A stretch of 8,360 nt of DNA from positions 1-8,360 of the forward strand of contig JAJAZO010000118.1 of NCBI GenBank assembly GCA_026785745.1, read 5' to 3'. The position numbers and the translations under genes were made by a program. This document shows, piece by piece, positions 1-5,594 of the stretch (its first letter is position 1; each line of letters opens with the position of its first letter). This stretch comes from Chitinophagaceae bacterium (GTDB lineage: Bacteria > Bacteroidota > Bacteroidia > Chitinophagales > Chitinophagaceae). Under the pieces are notes generated by a model that worked only from the letters and a program-made list of their open reading frames with translations, had not been told where the DNA came from and ran no database searches.

Positions 1-651
1 CATTTTACTGATGATATTCACACCTGCCTGGCAGATGTTTTTATTGAAGCCATTATTGAAAAGCCTGAAATAAAAATTGCTTTGTTTAATCAACTGGCAG
101 AGCTTAATCACAGCGAATGTATTTTTGCTACCAATACATCTTCTTTATCTGTTTCAAAAATAGCAGCCGGGGTAATGAGCCCTCAACGGGTCATCGGTAT
201 GCACTTTTTTAATCCTGCAACGATAATGAAACTGGTGGAAGTGGTGAACACGGAATATACCAATGCACAAACCACCGAAACAATTGTAGAACTGGCAAAA
301 CAAATGGGTAAAGTGCCGGTGATATGTAAAGATTCTCCCGGTTTTATTGTGAACAGGGTGGCAAGACCGTATTACACCGAATCGTTGCGGCTGGTGGAAG
401 AGGGACTCATTGATTTTGAAACAGCAGACAAGCTATCAGAAGCAAGTGGTTTTCGTATGGGGCCATTTAAACTGATGGATTTAATTGGCAACGATATAAA
501 CTATGCCGTAAGCTTTTCGGTATATGAACAAATGAATAGCCCGGAAAGATTAAAGCCATCATATATCCAGGAACAGAAAGTAAAAGAAGGAAAATTGGGT
601 AAAAAAACCGGGGAAGGGTTTTATAAATATACCCCCGAACTTCGTTCCTAA
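1..651 (+). CDS. 3-hydroxyacyl-CoA dehydrogenase (3-hydroxybutyryl-CoA dehydrogenase type), 5' end outside window
   Basis: Catalyses the NAD-dependent interconversion of (S)-3-hydroxyacyl-CoA and 3-oxoacyl-CoA in fatty-acid or aromatic degradation, or in C4 metabolism, in the cytoplasm. The frame is open from base 1, so the N-terminal Rossmann dinucleotide-binding part (about 75 residues by family length) lies outside the window; 216 residues are visible. The catalytic set is present with family spacing: Ser in NTSSLS (visible residue 47), His in GMHFFNP (68), Glu in KLVEVV (80) and Asn in DSPGFIVNR (118). The C-terminal helical dimerisation domain follows (FRMGPFKLMDLIGND) and the end GKKTGEGFYKY is typical. 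The stand-alone size resembles PaaH/Hbd rather than a FadB fusion, although a longer upstream part cannot be excluded. Probably co-transcribed with the reductase 76 bp downstream. The family is secure; chain-length preference is not. Confidence 0.93.
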   Translation, partial: HFTDDIHTCLADVFIEAIIEKPEIKIALFNQLAELNHSECIFATNTSSLSVSKIAAGVMSPQRVIGMHFFNPATIMKLVEVVNTEYTNAQTTETIVELAKQMGKVPVICKDSPGFIVNRVARPYYTESLRLVEEGLIDFETADKLSEASGFRMGPFKLMDLIGNDINYAVSFSVYEQMNSPERLKPSYIQEQKVKEGKLGKKTGEGFYKYTPELRS

Positions 652-670
652 CCTTCGCCTTGCTCGGTTA

Positions 671-798
671 CCTAAAGGGGAATACTAGTCATTATGTTGA
701 CAAATTCTTTACAATAAAAAAATTACATTGAGTAACGGTTTACAAAAAAGCAATCTACAGCAAGACGAAGTTTCTAATACCCCTTTAGGGGATAGGGG
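671..798. repeat. Inverted repeat pair enclosing the start of the reductase gene
   Basis: CCTAAAGGGG at 671-680 is the exact reverse complement of CCCCTTTAGG at 780-789, a 10-bp perfect pair with a loop of about 100 bases. The right-hand copy continues as GGGGATAGGGG to 798, and 780-791 is itself a palindrome (CCCCTTTAGGGG). The 9-mer GGATAGGGG (790-798) recurs in the opposite orientation at 4464-4472, so this looks like part of an interspersed intergenic repeat family. The right copy lies inside the coding sequence that starts at 728. Confidence 0.6.
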
Positions 799-1795
799 AA
801 AGATACTCGTTACAGGCGGCACTGGTTTTCTTGGTTCATATATCATTAAACAATTAGTAGAGAAAGGGTATGCTGTACGGGCAATCCGTCGCAGTAATAA
901 ATTACCATTCTGGATTTCAAACGAAATCTTTGATGCTGTTGAATGGATAGAAGGTGATGTGCTGGATGTGGTCGCCCTGCAGGATGCCATGGATGGTGTT
1001 GATGCAATTATTCATTCAGCCGCCGTTGTATCCTTTGCAAAGAAGAATAGAAAAGATATGTATCATGTAAATGTGGAAGGAACTGCCAACGTAGTGAATA
1101 TGGCATTGGAGAAAAATGTACGACGGCTCATTCATATCAGTTCTGTGGCAGCACTTGGAAGAACAACTAATGGAGGTAATGTGAATGAAGAAAAAAAATG
1201 GGAAGAAAGCAAAGCCAATACACATTATGGCAAAAGCAAATTCAAAGCGGAGCTGCAAGTGTGGCGGGGCATGAGTGAGGGATTAGAAGCTGTTATTTTA
1301 AATCCCAGTACCATACTCGGCTATGGTGACTGGCACAGCAGCAGTTGTGCTATCTTCAACAATGTATATAAAGAATTCAAATGGTACCCTCCCGGTATCA
1401 ATGGATTTGTGGATGTGGAAGACGTGGCGAAAGTTGCTATCCTGTTAATGGAAAGCACTATCAACGAAGAACGGTTTATTGTAAACGGCGACACATGGCC
1501 TTTTAAAAAGTTACAGGATACGATAGCCGATGGATTTGGGAAAAAACGTCCGCAAAAACAAACCACGGCTTTTCTGATGGCGGTAGCCTGGCGGCTGGAA
1601 AAATTTAAATCATTGTTTACCGGCAAAAAACCACTGCTAACAAAAGAAAGTGCAAGGGTGGCGCAAAGCCAGACCTGGTTTGAAAATGATAAAATACTAA
1701 AAGCATTGCCGGATTTTTCCTTTACACCGTTGGAGGAATCAATTAAAAAAGCCTGTGAAAAATACGTTGGCACAATTCCTGCCGTGCAACCGTAA
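728..1795 (+). CDS. NAD(P)-dependent extended SDR: epimerase/reductase of the 3-beta-HSD / dihydroflavonol-reductase-like group
   Basis: Cytoplasmic oxidoreductase acting on an unknown hydroxy or keto (or sugar-nucleotide) substrate. The Rossmann motif TGGTGFLG is at residues 29-36, an acidic-turn GDVLD at 76-80, HSAAVVSF at 96-103, HISSVAALG (catalytic Ser about 138/139) at 136-144, and the YxxxK pair at Y167/K171, followed by LNPSTILGYG. The length of 355 aa suits the extended SDR family. The start is TTG at 728: there is no in-frame ATG before the fold begins, and an in-frame stop lies at 698-700. Members normally start directly at the (K)ILVTGG strand. Here about 24 extra residues precede it, and the last of these (TPLGDRG) are encoded by the GC-rich repeat at 780-798. 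The gene lies 76 bp after the dehydrogenase and 37 bp before the next gene, so an operon is plausible. The SDR assignment is firm, the substrate is not known, and the exact start is uncertain. Confidence 0.88.
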   Translation: MSNGLQKSNLQQDEVSNTPLGDRGKILVTGGTGFLGSYIIKQLVEKGYAVRAIRRSNKLPFWISNEIFDAVEWIEGDVLDVVALQDAMDGVDAIIHSAAVVSFAKKNRKDMYHVNVEGTANVVNMALEKNVRRLIHISSVAALGRTTNGGNVNEEKKWEESKANTHYGKSKFKAELQVWRGMSEGLEAVILNPSTILGYGDWHSSSCAIFNNVYKEFKWYPPGINGFVDVEDVAKVAILLMESTINEERFIVNGDTWPFKKLQDTIADGFGKKRPQKQTTAFLMAVAWRLEKFKSLFTGKKPLLTKESARVAQSQTWFENDKILKALPDFSFTPLEESIKKACEKYVGTIPAVQP

Positions 1796-1832
1796 CGGCT
1801 TTGATACTATCTTTAAGCGGTAATCATCTTCT

Positions 1833-2903
1833 ATGCAAAAAATCCGTTTTGTTCTCGTTTTCCTGCTTTGTGGGTTTTCATTTATTGTTAATGGCCAGTT
1901 TGTAATATCTGGCTCTGTATTGGATTCATCTACCCGTGAACCGCTGACTCCGGCTTCGGTATTTTGTCAGAACACTACATTGGGTACTGTTACCAATAAA
2001 CAGGGAGAATTTTCTATTGCTTTAAAGTCGGGCGGATATGATTTGATATTCAGCTATACCGGCTATCAAACACAAACCATCCGTGTAAAAGAAAACAGCA
2101 AGTTGGAAGTATTAATGGTAAAGGAAGATAAGAGCCTTGGTGAAGTAGTGCTGAAGAATACTTTCGAAGTAACGGATGGCCTTGAAAAGTATGGTGATTT
2201 TTTTATGAAAAATTTTATTGGCGCTACTCCTAATGCAGCTCAATGTGTGTTGACGAACCCGGAGGTATTGAAATTTTATTTTTATAAAAGAAGCAACCGG
2301 CTGAAAGTGATGGCATCTGATGCCTTACAAATTTCCAATAAGGCATTAGGGTATAACCTTCGTTACCAACTGGATTCATTTGTATTTTATTACAATACCA
2401 ATATCAATTCATACCGTGGTTATTGTCTTTACACAGAAATGGAAGGAGATGACAGCCTGAAAAGAGTTTGGACAAAGAACCGGGTAAAAACCTATGAAGG
2501 CTCCAAGCTTCATTTTATGCGCAGTTATTACGACAGCACTTTGCTGGAAGATGGCTGGATAGTTGATATGCTGGACGAAAACAATGACAAGAAGTTTAAT
2601 AAGGTAAAAGATGTGTATGATACATTGTATTATGGTACATTGGACAGTACCATGCAGATAGAAATTTACTTTCCAAGAAAGGTGAGCATTACATACACTA
2701 AAAAAAGACCTGAACCTGAGTACCTGAAGAAAATGTCGCTACCCAAAACAGTCCCCTATATTATTTCATATATTGATATTAAGGAAAGTATTGCCATCAC
2801 ACAAAATGGATATTACTACGACCAGAAGGATTGGATAAACCAGGGCTACTGGAGCTGGAAGAATGTAGCGGATTTATTACCGTATGATTATGTGCCTGAT
2901 TAA
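1833..2903 (+). CDS. Secreted CarboxypepD_reg-like domain protein of unknown function
   Basis: A 356-aa exported protein. Residues 1-21 form a Sec signal peptide (basic MQKIR start, hydrophobic 6-19, likely cleavage around VNG-Q). Residues 23-95 are a CarboxypepD_reg-like beta-sandwich (ISGSVLDSSTREPL, VTNKQGEFSI, FSYTGYQTQTI), the fold that often precedes TonB-dependent receptors. No TonB plug or barrel follows. Instead there is an approximately 250-residue region rich in Tyr, Phe and Asp, with FIGATPNAAQCVLTNPEVL around 128-146 and NKALGYNLRYQLDSF further on. From memory this pattern recurs in Bacteroidota proteins of unknown role. The mature protein is probably periplasmic or at the outer membrane; there is no lipobox and no C-terminal sorting domain that I can see. 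The start ATG follows the previous stop by 37 bp. The domain call is good; the function is unknown. Confidence 0.87.
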   Translation: MQKIRFVLVFLLCGFSFIVNGQFVISGSVLDSSTREPLTPASVFCQNTTLGTVTNKQGEFSIALKSGGYDLIFSYTGYQTQTIRVKENSKLEVLMVKEDKSLGEVVLKNTFEVTDGLEKYGDFFMKNFIGATPNAAQCVLTNPEVLKFYFYKRSNRLKVMASDALQISNKALGYNLRYQLDSFVFYYNTNINSYRGYCLYTEMEGDDSLKRVWTKNRVKTYEGSKLHFMRSYYDSTLLEDGWIVDMLDENNDKKFNKVKDVYDTLYYGTLDSTMQIEIYFPRKVSITYTKKRPEPEYLKKMSLPKTVPYIISYIDIKESIAITQNGYYYDQKDWINQGYWSWKNVADLLPYDYVPD

Positions 2904-2904
2904 A

Positions 2905-2984
2905 GAATGTCCAACAGATGAACAGAGAATTTCGAATGATGAAGTTGAGGCACCTCGAAATTCTTCATTCCTTGTTCAATATTC
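2905..2984. repeat. Palindromic intergenic repeat between convergent genes, possible bidirectional terminator
   Basis: Almost the whole 90-bp gap between two convergent genes is an imperfect palindrome. The nested arms are GAAT (2905-2908) with ATTC (2981-2984), GAACA (2920-2924) with TGTTC (2973-2977), and a perfect 9-bp pair GAATTTCGA (2927-2935) with TCGAAATTC (2955-2963). An alternative pairing uses GATGAAG with CTTCATTC. No long T-tract follows on either strand, so termination is inferred from position. The layout resembles short interspersed palindromes that I recall from Bacteroidota spacers; copy number could not be checked. Confidence 0.6.
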
Positions 2985-2993
2985 GTAATTCAT

Positions 2994-3941
2994 TTATTTG
3001 TTCGCCATCACCTTCTCCCACAACTGCGGTATCCTTTTTATCCAGACAAATTCTTTCATTTTCTCCCTCGCATCTTCTACCGGTGAGCCAAAATAGACTT
3101 TGCCGCCGGCAATAGAATCCTTCACACCGCTTTGGGCATACACGATGGCATCTTTTCCGATGGTAAGGGTTTTACTTACTCCCACCTGGCCCCAGAGAAT
3201 TACATTGTCTTCAATAGTAGTGGCTCCGGCTATGCCTACCTGCCCGGCAAAGAGGCAATTTTTTCCTATTACTGTATCATGGCCAATATGAATGAGGTTA
3301 TCCATCTTGGTTCCGGCACCAATTATCGTATCGTGGCTTACACCCCGGTCAACAGAACAGTTGGCCCCGATTTCTACTCCATTTTCTATCAGCACCCGGC
3401 CACAGCTGTCCATCTTTTTATAGTGTATATCCCGGTTGGTTTTCTTATTGTAATAAAAAGCATCGCTGCCGATAACGGTTCCTGCCTGGATAAACACATC
3501 ATCACCGATAATGCAATAGTCGAGAATGGTAACATTCGGATGAATGATACAATTTTTTCCAATCGTTACGTGATTACCGATATATGCACCCGGCATTATT
3601 ACAGTTCCTTCGCCAACAGATGCCGTATCACTTATATTTTTCATGGACGGTGTAAACGGACGATAAAATTTGACAATCTTTAAATATGCTTCAAACGGAT
3701 CATCCACTATCAGCAATGCTTTGCCTTGCGGACAATCCATTTTTTTATTGATGATGATAAATGTTGCTGCTGAGTTGATGCATTTATCATAGTATTTTGG
3801 ATGATCTGCAAAAACTAAATCACCGGTTGAAACTTTATGTATCTCATTAATACCGGTAACATTTCCATTTACATTACCAACTATTTCGGCACCGATAAGT
3901 TGTGCAATGGTTGTTACAGGAACAGGATTATCAAACCTCAT
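2994..3941 (-). CDS. lpxD: LpxD-like UDP-3-O-acylglucosamine N-acyltransferase (short paralogue type)
   Basis: Left-handed beta-helix acyltransferase of the LpxD family. LpxD transfers a 3-hydroxyacyl chain from acyl carrier protein to UDP-3-O-acylglucosamine in lipid A synthesis, at the cytoplasmic side. Residues about 10-95 are the N-terminal LpxD domain (IAQLIGAEIVG, DHPKYYDK). Residues about 105-285 are hexapeptide repeats (GEGTVIMPGAYIG, IGKNCIIHPNVTI, IGANCSVDRGV). The general-base His is in HIGHDTVIG, H221 by alignment with the known IAHNVVIG site. The C-terminus is a short helix (KRIPQLWEKV). At 315 aa it is shorter than typical LpxD (about 340). Features such as GSDAFYY in place of GFGY-like sequences match, from memory, a second LpxD-like protein that many Bacteroidota encode besides true LpxD. 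No lpxC/fabZ or lpxA is nearby, which fits a paralogue. The fold is certain; the lipid A role is only probable. Confidence 0.9.
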   Translation of the reverse strand: MRFDNPVPVTTIAQLIGAEIVGNVNGNVTGINEIHKVSTGDLVFADHPKYYDKCINSAATFIIINKKMDCPQGKALLIVDDPFEAYLKIVKFYRPFTPSMKNISDTASVGEGTVIMPGAYIGNHVTIGKNCIIHPNVTILDYCIIGDDVFIQAGTVIGSDAFYYNKKTNRDIHYKKMDSCGRVLIENGVEIGANCSVDRGVSHDTIIGAGTKMDNLIHIGHDTVIGKNCLFAGQVGIAGATTIEDNVILWGQVGVSKTLTIGKDAIVYAQSGVKDSIAGGKVYFGSPVEDAREKMKEFVWIKRIPQLWEKVMANK

Positions 3942-3986
3942 ACAATAAATTTTGGTTTATACGCCGAAGCATTTGCGAAGGCTGTG

Positions 3987-3994
3987 CAAAGGTA
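3987..3994 (-). promoter_or_regulatory. Candidate Bacteroidota -7 box for the LpxD-like gene
   Basis: Read on the - strand this is TACCTTTG, a perfect match to the Bacteroidota -7 consensus TAnnTTTG. Transcription would start near 3980, giving a leader of about 39 bases before the ATG at 3941. No TTTG -33 element sits at the usual spacing; the nearest TTTG is only 9 bases upstream. The box lies in an imperfect inverted repeat: TGCAAAGG at 3985-3992 with CCTTGCA at 3999-4005, inside outer arms ATTTGC (3971-3976) and GCAAAT (4003-4008). Confidence 0.4.
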
Positions 3995-4263
3995 ACGACC
4001 TTGCAAATGGCAGATAACTGTTAAAACAAGTGATTTTATTAGTTTGCGGGGTTCTAACTGCAACTTTTTAAAAATATTTTTTTCATGCAAAAATGAGAGA
4101 GTAGCGATGGATAAGGCTGAATATTTTTATAGTTATTAATTGTAAAGCAACAGACAAGCACATTGATTATCAAAAACAAGTATCAATGAAATGCCTGACT
4201 GGCAAGTGTTTCAGCGGAAGTAAAATTTTATCATAAAAAAAATTAGTACACGGAATACTTTAG

Positions 4264-4296
4264 AATGCTTCTTATACACATAAAAAGTATAGCATT
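4264..4296. repeat. Interrupted inverted repeat containing the first DnaA-box match
   Basis: Arms AATGC (4264-4268) and GCATT (4292-4296) are followed inward by TATAC (4273-4277) and GTATA (4287-4291), with a four-base bulge on the left and a 9-base loop. The DnaA-box match TTATACACA (4272-4280) overlaps the left inner arm and the loop. It may be a structural element, or chance in AT-rich DNA. Confidence 0.4.
4272..4280 (+). other. DnaA-box match TTATACACA
   Basis: An exact match to the DnaA consensus TTATNCACA. It lies on the same strand as, and 36 bp upstream of, the second exact match at 4308-4316. Two exact matches so close together in a gene-free, AT-rich spacer are unlikely by composition alone; a rough estimate at 30% G+C is about 0.06 expected in the whole 699 bp on both strands. 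Confidence 0.5.
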
Positions 4297-4307
4297 TTTT
4301 GCATGGC

Positions 4308-4316
4308 TTATCCACA
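4308..4316 (+). other. DnaA-box match TTATCCACA
   Basis: This is the canonical high-affinity DnaA box. It is followed at once by a very AT-rich stretch (4318-4380) of the kind expected for a DNA-unwinding element. A partial match (GATGGATAA, 4106-4114, opposite orientation, two mismatches) is the only other candidate I found in the spacer, so the cluster is small for an origin. Confidence 0.5.
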
Positions 4317-4390
4317 GCTATAGTAAAAATGTTAATAAAATAGTTTGGAAATATTTTTTGGTTAAAGAATTTTCTTTCTAATATTGTGCA

Positions 4391-4462
4391 GGGAATTTGG
4401 TTCCCGTACTTATTAACCCATCCATATATTATCCCTTCGCTTACTACGAAGGGATTTTTTTT
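4391..4462 (+). ncRNA. Possible small RNA 3' region ending at an orphan terminator
   Basis: A hairpin GGGAA (4391-4395) / TTCCC (4401-4405) lies 25 bases before the terminator hairpin at 4431-4455, and no + strand CDS precedes it: the nearest upstream gene points the other way. A transcript must therefore start somewhere in the spacer. Its 5' end is unknown; TAGTTTGG at 4341-4348 is a weak -7-like site. It does not resemble tmRNA, RNase P RNA or SRP RNA. The coordinates cover only the structured part that can be seen. Confidence 0.35.
4431..4462 (+). terminator. Strong rho-independent terminator
   Basis: A perfect 9-bp stem ATCCCTTCG (4431-4439) / CGAAGGGAT (4447-4455) with a 7-base loop is followed by an unbroken run of eight T (4455-4462). 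The T-run is on the + strand only. There is no + strand gene upstream within the spacer, so it is an orphan terminator that suggests a non-coding transcript. Confidence 0.8.
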
Positions 4463-4463
4463 G

Positions 4464-4503
4464 CCCCTATCCTCCCGCATTTGCGGGACAGGCTCTGAGG
4501 GGG
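4464..4503. repeat. GC-rich palindromic repeat element
   Basis: The core is a perfect 7-bp inverted repeat TCCCGCA (4473-4479) / TGCGGGA (4482-4488) with two bases between, flanked by CCCCTATCC (4464-4472) and GAGGGGG (4497-4503). It is sharply GC-rich inside AT-rich DNA. CCCCTATCC is the reverse complement of GGATAGGGG at 790-798, linking it to the repeat at the reductase gene. It is probably a small interspersed REP-like or MITE-like element; copy number could not be checked. Confidence 0.55.
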
Positions 4504-4640
4504 AATATAAATTTCATACATAGAATTCTTTACTCATGAAATAAATATACAATCCAATTTTATCAATACTCAATTCAATTATTCATTCCCTTATTACTCA
4601 ATAATTAAAAATACCTTTACCCTAATCTAAAAAATACTTC

Positions 4641-5516
4641 ATGCTGAAATCAATGACCGGTTTTGGAAGAGCCGAAAAAAATGTGGGTGATAAAACTTTT
4701 TTGGTTGATATTAAATCACTCAATGGAAAACAATTTGAACTCCAACTAAGGCTACCATCAATTCTAAAACCCTTTGAATTTGATATCCGCCGGATGTTGT
4801 CGGAGAAATTAATCCGCGGCAGTGTGGATTGTATGATAAGCCTGAAGGATACCGGCAGTGCCAAACCCGTTACTATTAATACCGACCTGGCCAAAGCCTA
4901 TTATAAACCCCTGGCCGAACTGTCTGCCGCCCTGAACCTGGATGCTTCTCATATATTAAGCACCCTTGTTAAGCTGCCAGAGGTCATTACCCCCAGCAGC
5001 GAAACCCTTTCTGATGGCGAGTGGGCCGATTTCCAGGAAGTATTGCAGACGGCTATCAATAACCTGAATACCCACCGGTTAAATGAAGGTGCTGTGCTGG
5101 AGCAGGAACTTATGCTCCGCATCAGTAATATAGAAACCCAGCAGGCCGAAGTAATAAAGCTGGAACCACTTCGCAAACAAAAAATACGAGAAGGCATTAC
5201 CCGGCTACTGGAAGAAAATGTAGGCAAAGAAAACTACGACGGCAACCGGCTGGAGCAGGAGCTTATATATTATATAGAGAAAATAGACATTACCGAAGAG
5301 CAGGTACGGTTAAAAAACCATTGTGACTACTTTAAAACCCTGCTGGCAGAAAAAGAAGAATCAAAAGGAAAGAAGCTCTCCTTTATACTACAGGAAGTAG
5401 GCCGGGAAATTAATACGACCGGCTCCAAAGCGTATGATGCTACTATTCAAAAAGCGGTGGTGATGATGAAGGATGAAATGGAGAAGGCAAAGGAACAGGT
5501 GTTGAATGTGTTGTAG
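4641..5516 (+). CDS. yicC: YicC/YloC family endoribonuclease
   Basis: A cytoplasmic protein of the YicC family, whose E. coli member is an endoribonuclease implicated in RNA and small-RNA turnover. The start MLKSMTGFGRAE is the family's N-terminal signature. The YicC-like N-terminal domain spans about 1-155 and the DUF1732 C-terminal domain about 205-291, including LKNHCDYFKTLL, GKKLSFILQEVGREINTTGSKA and the final helix. The length of 291 aa is normal. The ATG at 4641 is unambiguous from the signature; no clear Shine-Dalgarno sequence precedes it. In many bacteria yicC is followed by gmk (guanylate kinase); here gldH follows after a 78-bp gap that contains a repeat. It is divergent from the LpxD-like gene across the long spacer. 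Confidence 0.95.
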   Translation: MLKSMTGFGRAEKNVGDKTFLVDIKSLNGKQFELQLRLPSILKPFEFDIRRMLSEKLIRGSVDCMISLKDTGSAKPVTINTDLAKAYYKPLAELSAALNLDASHILSTLVKLPEVITPSSETLSDGEWADFQEVLQTAINNLNTHRLNEGAVLEQELMLRISNIETQQAEVIKLEPLRKQKIREGITRLLEENVGKENYDGNRLEQELIYYIEKIDITEEQVRLKNHCDYFKTLLAEKEESKGKKLSFILQEVGREINTTGSKAYDATIQKAVVMMKDEMEKAKEQVLNVL

Positions 5517-5519
5517 AGA

Positions 5520-5547
5520 AGCTGCGAGTTATGAGCTGCGAGTTGCG
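5520..5547. repeat. 14-bp tandem repeat between yicC and gldH
   Basis: AGCTGCGAGTTATG (5520-5533) is followed directly by AGCTGCGAGTTGCG (5534-5547), with a trace of a third unit (AGC, 5548-5550). The reverse complement of the unit's first nine bases occurs exactly at 5628-5636 (CTCGCAGCT), and that of its first eleven, with one mismatch, at 5647-5657, both inside the gldH signal-peptide coding region. Similar degenerate repeats are, from memory, frequent in Bacteroidota spacers. Confidence 0.65.
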
Positions 5548-5573
5548 AGCCATCAAAATCATAACTTCTTGAT

Positions 5574-5581
5574 TACATTTG
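5574..5581 (+). promoter_or_regulatory. Candidate -7 promoter box for gldH
   Basis: TACATTTG is an exact TAnnTTTG match and is followed by CA, a common continuation. It ends 13 bases before the proposed TTG start at 5595, implying a leader of only about 5-10 bases. No TTG/TTTG -33 element is at normal spacing. It is plausible but unproven. Confidence 0.4.
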
Positions 5582-5594
5582 CAAAAACATTTTC

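Larger units (their letters stand above)
3942..4640. other. 699-bp AT-rich gene-free region between divergent genes
   Basis: No convincing protein gene lies here on either strand. The longest open frame (89 codons, - strand, 4211-4480) runs through the terminator hairpin and the GC-rich palindrome and resembles no protein I know. In order, the region holds the leader and promoter box of the LpxD-like gene, an AT-rich stretch with nothing I recognise (about 4010-4260), two DnaA-box matches (4272-4280, 4308-4316), a stretch with only 10 G+C in 60 bases (4321-4380), a small hairpin (4391-4405), an intrinsic terminator (4431-4462), a GC-rich palindromic repeat (4464-4503) and the yicC leader. A weak -7-like TACCTTTA at 4612-4619 lies 21 bases before the yicC ATG. 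The region could be a replication origin, an sRNA locus, or both; neither is proven. Confidence 0.7.

Noticed and set aside
82..84. TTG at 82 as the start of the dehydrogenase
   Set aside because: The frame is open to base 1 and the residues before 82 continue the family's sequence (ADVFIEAIIEKPEIK), so the gene begins outside the window.
649..670. TAACC / GGTTA pairing at the end of the dehydrogenase gene as a terminator
   Set aside because: Only 5 bp with a 12-base loop and no T-run follows.
697..715. TTGACA (697-702) and TACAAT (710-715) as a sigma-70-like promoter before the reductase gene
   Set aside because: The spacing is only 7 bases, and Bacteroidota use a different promoter consensus; no TAnnTTTG box fits.
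2918..3115. 65-codon + strand frame between the convergent genes
   Set aside because: It starts inside the palindromic repeat and continues antisense through the conserved end of the LpxD-like gene.
4186..4236. 16-codon + strand ORF starting MKCLTGKC
   Set aside because: Very short, with no ribosome binding signal and no recognisable family; open frames this short are common by chance.
4040..4462. A tmRNA, RNase P RNA or SRP RNA in the spacer, since a transcript ending at 4462 could be about 400 bases
   Set aside because: None of the conserved cores of these RNAs is visible, and the DNA is too AT-rich for them.
4211..4480. 89-codon open frame on the - strand in the large spacer
   Set aside because: It runs through the terminator hairpin and the GC-rich palindrome, has the composition of AT-rich non-coding DNA, and shows no recognisable domain or promoter.
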